Of a stretch of DNA of 64,000 nucleotides, positions 35,174-46,234 are shown piece by piece. Under the pieces are notes generated by a model. It did no database searches, was not told the DNA's origin, and saw nothing but the letters and a program-made list of their open reading frames with translations. The stretch is from Haberlea rhodopensis (taxonomy: Eukaryota; Streptophyta; Magnoliopsida; Lamiales; Gesneriaceae). The stretch is from the NCBI GenBank assembly GCA_907163345.1, contig CAJQUN010000174.1:930001-994000 (forward strand). Reading direction: 5' to 3'. The number at the start of each line of letters is the position of its first letter. The first letter of the stretch is position 1. A program made the position numbers and the translations under genes.

Positions 35174-36960
35174 GTACCTACCAAAATTGCATATGTTTAA
35201 TACCAATTTCAGATGTAACTAGTACCAAATTTGTATATGTTTAATACCAATTTCATGTGTAACTAGTACCAAAATTTATATGTTTAATACAAATTTCATG
35301 TGTAATTAGTACCAAAATTGTATATGTTTAATACAAATTTCATGTGTAACTAGTACCAAAATTGTTCAGATTTAATACCAAATCGAAGTGCAACTTCTAC
35401 CAAGATTGTATAGATTTAATACCAATTTAATGTGTAATTAGTACCAAATTTGTACATGTTTAATAACAAATTCATGTGTAACTAGTACCAAAATTGTATA
35501 TATTTAATACCAATTTTATTTGTAACTAGTACCAAATTTGTAATACTATGTGTAACTAGTACCAAAATAGTGTATATGTTTAATACCAAATTCATATGTA
35601 ACTACTACAAAAATTGTACTGATTTAATACCAAATTGAAGTGCAACTTGTACCAAGATTGTATAGGTGTAACTAGTACAAATATTATACAGGTTTTTAAT
35701 ACCAATTTGAAGTGTAGCTTGCATCAAAATTGTATATGCTTAATACCAATTTCATATGTAACTAGTACCAAAATGGTATATGTTCAATACCAATTTCAAG
35801 TGTAACTAGTATCAAATTTGTATATGTTTAATACTAGTTTCATGTGTAGTTAGTACCAAATTTGTACAGGTTTAATACCAATCTCATGTGTAAATATTAC
35901 CAAAATTGTATATGTTTAATACTAATTTAATGTGTAACTAGTACCAACATTGTACATATTTAATACCAAATTGAAATGTAACTTGTATCAAGATTGTATA
36001 TGTTTAATATCAATTTAATGTGTAACTAGTAGCCAAATTATACAGGTTTAATACCAATTTGAAATGTAACTTGTACCAAAATTGTATATGTTTTATACCA
36101 ATTTGTTGCGTAACTAGTACTAAAATTGTGTATGTTTAATACCAATTTAATGGCTAACTAGTACCATATTGTATATGTTTAATGTCAATTTCATGTGTAC
36201 CTAGTACCAAAATTGTATAGATTTAACACCAATTTCAAGTGTAACTAGTACCAAAATTAAATAAGTTTAATACTAATTTCATGTGTAGCTAGTACCAAAA
36301 TTGTATAGGTTTAATACCAATTTGAAGTCTAACTAGTACCAAAATTATAAACGTTTCATACCAATTTCAAGAGTAACTAGCACCAAAATTATATAAGTTT
36401 AATACTTTTTTGAAGTGTAACTAGTACCAAAGTTATATGTTTAATATTAGTTTCATGAATAGTACCAAATTGTAAATGTTTAATACCAATTTGAAGTGTA
36501 ATTAGTACCAAAATTATATGTGTAATACCAATTTTATGTGTAACTAGTACTAAAATTGTATAGATTTTGCATCAATTTCATGTGCAACTAGTACCAAAAT
36601 TATATAGGTTTAATACCAATTTTATGTGTAACTAGTACTAAAATTGTATATGTTTAATACTAATTTAAAATGTAATTAGTCCCAAAATTGTATAGATTTA
36701 ATATCAATTTGAAGTGCAATTTGTACCAATAATGTATATATTTAATACTAATTTCATGTGTAACTACTATCAAAATTGTACATGTTTAATACCAATTTTA
36801 AGTATATCTAATACCAAAATGATACATGTTTAATACCAATTTCAAAATGGAGTAATACCAAAATTGTTTGAGATTAATTTCAATTTTAAACTGAGTTAAT
36901 ACCAAAATTATTTGAGTTTAATACAAATTTCAAACTTAACTAATACTTAATTTATTTGAG
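35174..36960 (+). repeat. 44-bp repeat array, right arm
   Basis: About 40 degenerate copies of TTTAATACCAATTTCATGTG followed by TAACTAGTACCAAAATTG, all in forward orientation. The spacing between successive AGTACCAAA blocks is 44 bp where it is regular (for example 35221 to 35265). Confidence 0.85.
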
Positions 36961-37745
36961 TTTAATATAATTTTTTCACGACAAATAAAATATTTTTATG
37001 TTTATTGTCTTACTAATTACGATTATTGAAATTGTTGATACCTTGTTATCTCTTACATTATTGAATAGTAATAATAACAATAAAATTATTAATAGGGATA
37101 AAAATAAAAAAATAAAAAAGATTAATAATAGATATAATTAGAAGAATAATACTTAATATAACAATTAACAATACCAATATTAATATTAATTAAAAATGAT
37201 AAGAATAGTAACAAATAATGAGAAATAAATTAATAATAGGAAATATATAAAATTAAATCGGTTCAAAATTTTTTTTTCTTGATAAAGTTTATTTATTTTT
37301 TATCAATGGAATAAATTTATAAAAAATATAATGGAATGATATGTTGTTATATTATTTTTGATGTTCAATATAAGGTTTTGAATTTTTTTGAACTATTTTC
37401 ACATTATTAAGTAATAAATAATATACTAACTTAATATATATTTTCTCGATAAAGTTTCATTGTTATTCAAAATAATAAACTTACTAGTTATATAATGGAA
37501 ATAAATATTTTTCAAATTAAAATTAGCATATTTTAAATAAATAAACAAATACTAGAGCAAAACAACATACATAAAAATATTGGAGAAAAAATGTGAAGAA
37601 AGAGGTAGTTTGTCAATTTACAGGTTTAGGGAGTTAAAACTAAAGAATCTTTACAATTAGGGAGTAAAATTTAAAAAAAGGCTGATATAGGGACTGATTT
37701 AAACTTAAGTTAGTGTTCCTGATTCATACTTTTCCCAACAAATAA

Positions 37746-38324
37746 CATTTGGCATTTCGACCATGGGAGTCAGGATGTGGCAGTGATTGACCTCGGACTG
37801 TCCCGCTAGAAGGACTAACAGAGTATTTGTATACACACAGACAAAGCTACAGCTGCTCAAATATGTCAGACCAATCTAATGTTTACTTTTTATTACAATA
37901 ATATGTATACATGTACATACTTTGAATCCAAAAGTCCTACACATACATATAAGCAAGTGTGAGAAAGCATATGCCATCTTTACTGAGCCATGCTACAAAG
38001 AATAGAAGCTGCTCGCAAGCAAATACTACACGGAAGTTGCAGTTTCCAATGCTATAGTGATTTCCTGCAGGAGATTTGCAGTATTTGTCCAAATAAGTAC
38101 ACTATTCATGTGGAATTCCGTGATATTAAGCTGAGACTTGTGGGATATAAAATATCTTCAAATTTGTATGAGAACATGTGCAACGACTTAGCACTTAGGC
38201 AAAATATCACCAGTAAACAAAAAATTTCGGTTTCAAAATTTGGTTTACATATCATAGAGGATCAGTGTTCTTCAATGACTTATTCTGTCTCAATTATGAG
38301 AACAAATACTTGTTTATATCACAT
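37746..38324. other. Intergenic, 3' flank of the minus-strand gene
   Basis: No coding sequence is seen. It should contain the polyadenylation region of the gene that ends at 38325. Confidence 0.4.
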
Positions 38325-40592
38325 TTAATCATCAGATTTTTCAGAGATCATGCCCTCAGCTTGAGACTGTAAATATAAAAATGTAAAAAGGCGAGAAGCA
38401 AATGTGTATGATCCTTATCACTGAAGTTACAATCAGTCAGTCAATGTTTTAGTTAAGGTTCTGTTTGTAAATTTCGAAATGTTTAGCAAAAATAATAGAA
38501 GGTAGAAACCATCAAGTCCATCTTCCCACATAATTTGGTGATTGACAAATGAGCAATTTAAGCAAAGTAATGCAACAACCGATATTTATATATTCATATA
38601 GGAAAATTAGTGCACTTAAATTACCTTGACCTCAGCAGAACTTGAAAAGGTGCATTTTGAAGTGATGGCTTGTCCTTGATCCAATAACCAGCCAACTTCA
38701 CAATCAGTTTCCTTGTTTTCTCCTCTCTTGATTGAACACCAAAGATTTTTTGGCAGTAATATGAGGTCTCCGTCATCTCTAATTGACTTGCATACATATT
38801 CATCCCCAAGTTGTTGGATCATCTGTGGAATAACAACAGAACTCCATCAGGTTTGTGTAAGATTGGAACTTACAAAAACAATGATTGAGTGAGCAACTAT
38901 TACGTTTTGAGAACTATGGAATGCGGCGATAGCACCATCGCCTTGCCAAGACCCGGTAACTTTTGAACCACTCAAGGGTTGAGTAGTGGCGAAAGCATAA
39001 TTGCTTATAGCACATCCACCTAATTGATCACCATTTCTAAAGGGGCCATACCATTGCTCAGCGAACACCTTTATATTCTCTAACCTCAATTCAGAGTCAT
39101 GAAATCCGAGGACTTGAATGACCCTCACTCGTGACTCTTTGTCCCTAGGATCAATCAAGCAGTGCTCCAACTCCAATACTTCATTCACACTTTTAATCTT
39201 GTTATTGGAAACGGGCCATATAGAAACATAACATCCACTGGATTGATAAGCAAAGGCAGAATGATGGGGTGGAGTCAGAATCCTTTCTTGCACACTGTAC
39301 CTGGCATCAGCTTCACATCCAACTGTGGGGAGAAGCTTAATGGCTTTGTACATGAAATAGGGGATGCCACGATTGAAGTGAGCAAGAGTTGGACATTGTG
39401 TTTGCCAATCGAAAACCTTAACCTCCCATTCTCTATAAGCCTCTGGGACCACAGATTCTGGCAATTCAACAGGGTTCCCCTCCACAGTGAAATCAGCTCC
39501 AAATCCATCCCATTCACCGGACACTTTTTCAGAAAATTCTGCCCAACCTGTATTAACCGATGAAAAGACAAACCCAATAATTTAAAAAACATCTAAATCA
39601 ATTATTCACACAACAAATTAGTATGAATTTACTTTTGGCCACAGACACACCTTGCATGCCTTCCAAGTAGCAAGAAGTAAGTCAACTAATGAACTAATTA
39701 CAGGGAAATGATAGAATATACCAGTGTTGGTGATGCTAGTACTAGGGCTAGTTAATGTTTTTTCTGCAGAAGTTACTCGTAGGCCAAGGTGATGGGCAGG
39801 AGCAACAAAAAATTGAGCATCCCTGCAAGTATTGAAAGTTGAGCAGATGTTTATCGACAGAAAATTGGTGAGAGGGAATGGAATTGGAATTAATGGAGAA
39901 GGTCACCGCAATAATTTTAAATTTTACGGTACACTCTCATCCTCTTCCTCATCCGCTGTACGCTGACCCCTGCCCCCACCTCCACATTTGATATATTTGT
40001 TTTTCAAGATTGGAGTGCGATTGAGGTGGAAAATTGTTAGATTTTCCCTCACTCCGTAAGTTTTTTTATCCAAGAACTATTTCCTTTAATTCACAAAATT
40101 TAAAATCTAACAATCTTTAATCAAAATCGTTCATCACAACATTATAGGCTTAGGAAAATAAATAACAGTTAATTTTGTCAAAACTATTACTCTATTTTTA
40201 TTGAAGTAAACAGGAAGATAAGTATTAAGTAGTATACATGGACTGAAATAGTTTCCACATCGGCGTCAAGCCATATGATGAGAACACTACCCGCTTCAAT
40301 TATCGACTGTATTGACTAACTAATCAATTCATATATGTTTTCCGACTTTAGTATTCATTATCAAACGAAAGGACTAAAAAAAGTAAGCTTAAGACCCAAA
40401 ATTAACTAAATTAACACAGTCGATGAAAAATTACTTGCTGAAGGAAATTCCGGCGTTCTTGGAACGGCGCAAGGCGCATGCTGCTGCTGCGGACGAAGAA
40501 AGCCTCAAGTGGTGCTCCTGCTCATGGGTTTTCTGCATTGACACCGGAAGCGATTGCTTACCCTGAATCTGGAACATTGACCGGTAGCTCAT
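38325..40592 (-). CDS. Intact five-exon gene, conserved plant protein of unknown function
   Basis: On the minus strand five exons join in one open frame of 380 codons plus stop: 40435-40592, 39722-39822, 38904-39547, 38625-38822 and 38325-38366. All introns have GT..AG ends and the phases agree, which is strong evidence for a real gene. The first 50 residues are rich in Ser, Ala, Arg and Lys and look like a plastid transit peptide. The core has motifs such as SGEWDGFGADFT, VPEAYREWEVKVFDWQTQCP, EHCLIDP, VFAEQWYGPFRNGDQLGGCA and EVGWLLDQGQAITSKC. I recall similar plant and cyanobacterial proteins of the lipocalin-like DUF3598 type, but this name is a guess. There is no catalytic motif I can assign. 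The 3' exon is only 42 nt (SQAEGMISEKSDD). It is the only clearly intact host gene in the window. Confidence 0.85.
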
Positions 40593-40624
40593 TCTCCGAT
40601 TATAGAAGCTAGTACTCTTTAGGC

Positions 40625-40650
40625 TACGTGTGTATATATACACAATATAA
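40625..40650 (-). promoter_or_regulatory. TATA-like element upstream of the minus-strand gene
   Basis: TGTGTATATATACACA lies 40-55 bp upstream of the start codon on the minus strand. The sequence is palindromic, so it could also serve transcription to the right. With a start site about 30 bp downstream, the 5' leader would be short. Confidence 0.35.
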
Positions 40651-41195
40651 TAAGTGCAAAGACTCTCCTGACCCTTGTTTTTCAAAAGTACTGAATAGTA
40701 ACTTTTTTCATTTATTTTCGTTATATTGTGTTTCTTCTGTACGCCAACGCCTCTCTCATCCTCTCTTGCTCGTAAGGTTTATTTCCTCGTTTCTTTACCC
40801 GGATCTTGAATGGGGTTGGGTTTCCGTTTGCCACTGGTGAAGAGCACTAATGACGGCCATAACAAGTATTTCTTGTTTTTGCATCAATTTATATGGCTCG
40901 ACAGACAGGTCTACAATGTATGGATGAAACTTCGTTTGGTCTACATTATCAGGGAAGTCTTTTATGGGTATCACCAGGTTTTCACGAAAACATACTGAGC
41001 TAATCGGAAGGGTCTCTCTTTTCTGTTGGTTGGATTCTTCTATCTGCAGCACTTTAGTTGAGCTATGATGCTGACCTTCATGCTTTAGCTCGGTAGTTTC
41101 ACTTGGACACCCATGTTGTCCCATTTTTAGATGTATGAATTTATCTGGGTGCATGTTGCTCCAGATTGGTGAAATTGGAAGGCTTTCCCATATCA

Positions 41196-42413
41196 ATGAA
41201 GAATCTAGAGAAAGAACTGAAGAATACTAATAAATATAAGGTTAGTTTGTTATATGAATTTAAATGGGATTTCTCGATTCCCTTTCAAATCCTTCGACTT
41301 TTCTGATTCTTGTGTAATTTGTTTGTGTGCTATCATATTTCGATTGCTGCTTATGGAAGATTGAATAGCACATAAGTAGAGATCTCTACCATATGTGGTA
41401 ATTGTACATATCTTTTTATGTTCCTATCAAATTACGTGATTTGATGTATACCTCCTTTTTCAATGTTTGTGGTATGATTAAGTTGAGTTAGAATGAATGT
41501 TAGGAAGGAATTGAGTTTTAGTAATGTCGATTTTATAGTCTACTACTTAATATTCAATGCTTTTCTCGTCATCTGGTTATTCAATTAATTGCGAATTCTC
41601 TCTCGACTTTCTCGCATTGCATAGCATATAAAGCAGCTTGAAGCTACATTATCGTGTATATTTTTATCTACGTACTGAGCTTATGTTAATCTTTTTTTAG
41701 CCAATCAGATGTATTTAGATCCTAAATTATTAGAAAGTTCGTTTTGCGTTTATAATCTTTCCTTTATTTGGCGCAAGTTTACCATAAAATTATCAATACA
41801 GTAGTATTACTTTGTATTGCCATCAATGTTAGCATTGTACTATTGTCTCAAAGTAAAACACTTGTAACGTTTCTAATTAAATTCTCTACATGGGAGCTCT
41901 GTTGGGTATCATGCTCTTTTGTCCTAATTATGTTCCGGAAAGATATATTTCTCTTTTTTATATCTTTTATTTCAACAGATTGAGAAAAATTCAAGTAAGA
42001 ATAAAGGATATGAGACACAGATGTCTATAGTTACTTATTGCTGTAATCAGAAAGATTGTGGTGACAAGGCAAAGCTTAGGATCCTTCTCGTAAGTGTTCT
42101 AAATTTTGTAGCATCATGTTTATTGGAGCATGTTTTGAAAATTTATTTTTGCTTTTTTTTTTTGGAATAAGAAAATGGCAATATATGTATGTAAGCTCAA
42201 ACTTTGCTAAAATGTGGTTGTGATATATGTGTTTTTCTTAAGATGGAATAGTGTTTAGAAATTCTCATATTGATTATTGTTGGTATTCTTGACAGATAAT
42301 TCCTTGTATTTCAGAGTTTTGAACAACATGCTAGGGAGCTTATTACTACTGAGCTAGGACTGTGGATCATTTTCATTCTAAATGAAGAGGAGTTTTTACC
42401 CAATGTTGACTGA
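41196..42413 (+). CDS. Candidate small three-exon gene, unassigned
   Basis: Three segments join in frame with consensus splice sites. The first is 41196-41240 (ATG, Lys-rich, donor AAG|GTTAGT), the second 41979-42089 (after TTTCAACAG, donor CTC|GTAAGT), and the third 42315-42413 (after GTATTTCAG, ending TGA). The product would have 84 residues, with a charged N-terminus and a C-terminal part reading SFEQHARELITTELGLW. I do not recognise it. Further coding-like stretches with splice-like borders at 42683-42820 (one in-frame TGA), 42948-43031 and 43510-43592 suggest that this is part of a longer, possibly decaying gene on the plus strand. It lies divergently from the gene at 38325-40592. Confidence 0.25.
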
Positions 42414-44750
42414 GTCGCATTAAATAAAACTCTTGATAAGCTTGTTATAAAGGTGGTTTATCTTTAATCTATTTGTGTGCATCACATGCAGTCAATTAAG
42501 GACATAATTTGTATTCCAACTTTCAACTTCAAGCACCTACATAATGATTATTCAAAGTTATTTTAAGCTGCATCGGATCAATGGTATATTTTTTGTTTCT
42601 TATAGAAGAATTATGATGTATCTTCTTTTCGGACAGACTTTGAGATCTAATATTCTCTTGCACTGCTTCCACACACATCTGGCAGGTTGCTAAGTTCTCT
42701 CTCATTCTCAGGACCATAATCCCTACTCCATTTAGCGAGCCCCATAAACAATTTATGTGAAAACTAGCTTTCACGTTTGAACCACATGTATGGGCTAATG
42801 TGCACTCTGGTATGGAGGTAAGTCCTGGTTGTATACTCATTTGATATGTTGTATTGTTATTTCTTATTTTCCCTGTGGTTCATCTATGATGGAGAGATGA
42901 CAGTTCAGTGCACCGATATTCATCTCTAACTTCTTTTCCTCACGCAGCTGTTACTGTGCCTGCTTCGAGTGTCGCAACCTTAATACATATTCCTCTAACA
43001 TGCACAGAGTACCATGGGAGACGCAACTAAAAGACTGTAGAAATACAACCATACACCAGTGAAGCATAATTTTCTCATCTCAGATTATTGGCTTCTGTAC
43101 TTTTGGGTTTATTCAAAGTTTTGACCCTTTATTTGCCATGCGTTTAAGATCATGGATGCACTTTTGTTTTGTGCGAGTTAATGAAATTCTGCGATATTGT
43201 TTGCCTCCATCATTTATGGTAATGGACTTCATGCACTTATGCCCTCGTTGTGATTGGATTTATCCTTTTCCTTCTTGGATAATCATCACATCTTAAATTT
43301 CTTTGTAAAGAGTTTGTTTTCGCCTTTTTTATGCCAGTCTGTTCTGTTGTCGCCAAAAGTGAGAAGGAGGTTTGATCCATTCTTGAGGCGTTGTGCAACG
43401 GTTGAAAGAGGTATTCAATCGCCTGGAAGTGTTTTACATTTTTCGCAAGCTTTTATTTATTGTTATTATTATTTTTTTTAAAAAAAAACAAAGTTATGGA
43501 TGTGACAGCTTCCTTCAGATAAGGCCTTGGACATAGAGAATGTTCCTAGCACAGAAATTCTACTTGTCACTATTTGGTTATGCATTTGCAAGGTTAAAGG
43601 TCTTATTGTACCAATTTGGTAATGCATTGTTTCTGGTCAGGTAATTTGGTCTTGTTTTTTAGGTGTTCCCTTCGGGTGGCTGCTATTGTTTTCTGCAAGG
43701 AATTGTGTTCCTGGAACTTCTGTTTGTGCTTGTAGACGATTTTAAAAAAAATATTATCCATCGAGCTTTTGAAACAGTATAAAGTCTTGTATGATCTTTT
43801 GGTGCTTGGCATATGTGGTTTGGTTTTGGTGGACAAGGCATGCAACATACATACACTATATTATGGTTTTAGTTTTGGTGCACTCGTGATGTTTTAAAAT
43901 GTTATTATTATAAATTTAAATCCATTTGATTTAATATCAAGTGTATTATTTATTAAAATTTGGTAGTATATGCAACAATGTTATAAACATATGTGGTGTT
44001 TACTTTACTCTGGAATTCTATTTTAAAAATGATTAAACCATTTTATGGTTGCGAATTCAAGTTGTTTGTTCAAATTACATGGTATAATTGAATTTTATCC
44101 TTTTTTATTTGTTAACCGATATTAATGTATGTTTGGTGGTGGCCATCTGGTTTTATGAATATAATTTATTTTTCTGATTAGAATAAATTATTCTGAATTA
44201 ATTGAAAATTTGTTATATGCTGATGGGTCTATTTAAAATTATTTTTATAATTTAATTTCTCTTGGTTTTAAAATGGTATTGTTGTGAATTTGTTGTGCTT
44301 TCACTTTTGGAAATGACTACTCTTTTGGGGCTTGTTTCGGCTTTGTGGGCTGATCTAATGACAATTCCTGTAGTGCTATGCAGTAATAGCTTTTGTTTTG
44401 CCCAAACTTACTTGTTGTTTATATACATATATGCTTATGTTCAATATGTATGAACTATCTTTTAATTCTTTTCAGCCATTTGTTCAATTTGTGTTGGCCG
44501 GTTTGTTAGATATATAGATGTGTGAAGTCAAAATGCTTATCTCGAATCCGGTGAGCTTCAAATTTACTTGGTGTTGGGTGATTCTTATGCCTGGGGTTCC
44601 TACTTTTTGAAATCATAATTGTATTGTTCACATGTTCTTGTATTCTTCTATATATAAGTGAACTATATATATAACGGAGGTTTGGCAAAGAAGAGAGATG
44701 ATGGAGAATATTCTCGTACGCACCGTTGTCTAGACTGTGACACGTGTCCA
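42414..44750. other. Mostly AT-rich sequence with scattered exon-like stretches
   Basis: There are a few exon-like blocks on the plus strand up to 43592 but no continuous gene. From 43600 to 44750 I see only AT-rich intergenic sequence. Confidence 0.4.
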
Positions 44751-44755
44751 AAATT

Positions 44756-45140
44756 ATCTAGGAATATTCCCAGATTGGACCGGGATCGGATCCAACCAGT
44801 TCCAGAGCGAAACGGATTGGAACCTGAAACAGATTGGAATCGGATTAATCCGGTTCCGTTTCCATGGCAAAGGTCATGGAACCAATCCGACCCGGTGGTC
44901 CGGATTGGAAACCCCGGACAGGTTCCAGAGTGGATTGGACCGGTCCGGCTTTATTTTTAAATTTTTTTTTGAAATTTAGCATTTTTTTAAAAAATGCTAA
45001 ATATCTCGTTAAAATAATACATGAATTGTGATGAAAAAACACATACTTTATTGAATATGAAAAATATGAGGTAAAATTTACAGCATTTGAAATTAATAAA
45101 AAAAATTCACATTTTTCATCATAATTGATTAATATAGTTT
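44756..45140 (-). repeat. GGTTCC/CCGG-rich non-coding end of an hAT remnant
   Basis: This is about 200 bp of repeated GATTGGACCGG, GGTTCC and CCGGTCC motifs, then a T-rich stretch, directly downstream of the hAT transposase fragment. It resembles the interior of the miniature hAT element at 27812-28287. I could not find a terminal inverted repeat or 8-bp duplication here. Confidence 0.5.
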
Positions 45141-45530
45141 TCACAAATTCTTCTTCATCTTCGGAACTTTGATTGCCGAACTCGTCGACTCCTCATTATT
45201 TTTTATTCTTCGCCCATCATTGAACCAAATTTTGAGCAATGTAAACATGCACAATGAATCTGCATTGAGAGAAGTTCTATGGTCTCCAATGATTCGGCCA
45301 CAAGTTGAGAATGCCGAATCTAATGCGACACTGGATATTTGAACTGCAAAAATGTCTCTAGCCATTTTGGCTAAGATATGATATTGTCTAGCGTTTGCTT
45401 TCCACCACTTCAGTATGTCAAAAATTGCATCTATTATGAACATTTGACCCAAGAAAAATTGTAACTCGTTCGACATGGTAGATGACACTCCACTTCCTCT
45501 CGGCTTCTTTCTGTCAAGACTCCTCAGCAA
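45141..45530 (-). pseudogene. hAT transposase C-terminal dimerisation domain, truncated
   Basis: The 129-codon frame carries the hATC signature: DILKWWKANARQYHILAKMA, then SSVALDSAFSTCGRII and HRTSLNADSL. This is the region that mediates transposase dimerisation near the C-terminus. Full transposases have about 600-700 residues. Upstream (to about 46230) I find only fragments of possible frame, so the zinc-finger and catalytic parts are lost or unreadable. Confidence 0.82.
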
Positions 45531-46234
45531 ATTAATCCCTCCACTTCTTGACTGGGTAGTATCTTCTTCCTCCTCTCCTCTCTGTGATGATGGTCATTGT
45601 ACCTGTTCAGTATGATGCAAAGTAAACATATTTTGGAAAGAATGTCTGATTGACATCTTCTGATCTTCATCATCCTTCTTCAAAAGTAATATTAAAAAGA
45701 AGTATCAAATTAGCTGATTTCTTGACTAGTATCTAAAAGTGTATTCAGTGCACATTTGGTATATTTTCCCTATGTTTTTTAAATTTTTTCTCCATAAGAT
45801 TAACAAATCGTGCCAAATCACTATGATCTCTACATTAATAAATTTACATATTAAATACAATGGGAAGAAAATAATGAGAAGTAGGATAAGAAACACCGGA
45901 AAAATGATCGGTTGCTTATTTAAAAATAGATAACAAAGCAGTACATTAAGTAACAAAAGACCAATCATAAAGGACACAATAAATAACTATCATCAATGTC
46001 AGACATTTGATAATTATTGTAGAAAGAAGTTAAAGCATCTTGATAAGGTAACATAGATTCTCACATCCGATGCAAAGAATTCCATCGAATTTATATGGGT
46101 GGTGGAAAAAAATATACCTAAGACCTTAGCTTGCACAAGTACGTTTCCAATCACGCTTAATTCGTGATTGTCATATCCATATTGACAATAGTTTTTAAGT
46201 TTTGCAATGCAACAACATTCAGAATCTTCATAAC
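45531..46234. other. AT-rich sequence between hAT remnant and LARD2
   Basis: This probably includes decayed upstream parts of the hAT element. There are no supported genes. Confidence 0.4.

Larger units (their letters stand above)
31748..37736. mobile_element. Giant foldback element with Mutator-like 9-bp target duplication
   Basis: The outer ends are inverted copies of each other: GGGCAAAATGTGATTCAG on the left, and GGGAAAAGTATGAATCAG on the right when reversed. They are flanked by a perfect 9-bp duplication AACAAATAA (31739-31747 and 37737-37745). The arms continue as long inverted repeats, for example GTTTTAACTCCCTAA and AAATTGACAAA on both sides, then about 1.5-1.8 kb of 44-bp repeats in opposite orientation. 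After removing the TRIM and its target duplication, the left arm is 2536 bp and the right arm 2563 bp. There is no coding content. A 9-bp duplication and long inverted ends fit a non-autonomous Mutator-like or plant Foldback element. Arms have diverged clearly, so it is not recent. Confidence 0.85.

Noticed and set aside
32565..36960. 44-bp repeats as a centromeric satellite
   Set aside because: The orientation flips once at the centre, and the whole is framed by inverted ends with a 9-bp target duplication, so it belongs to a transposon.
40795..41196. A 133-codon minus-strand frame upstream of the intact gene
   Set aside because: It does not join the confirmed exons, has no recognisable domain, and overlaps plus-strand gene-like sequence. 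I could not decide that it is coding.
44756..45530. A complete hAT element
   Set aside because: No terminal inverted repeat or 8-bp duplication was found and only the last domain of the transposase is readable.
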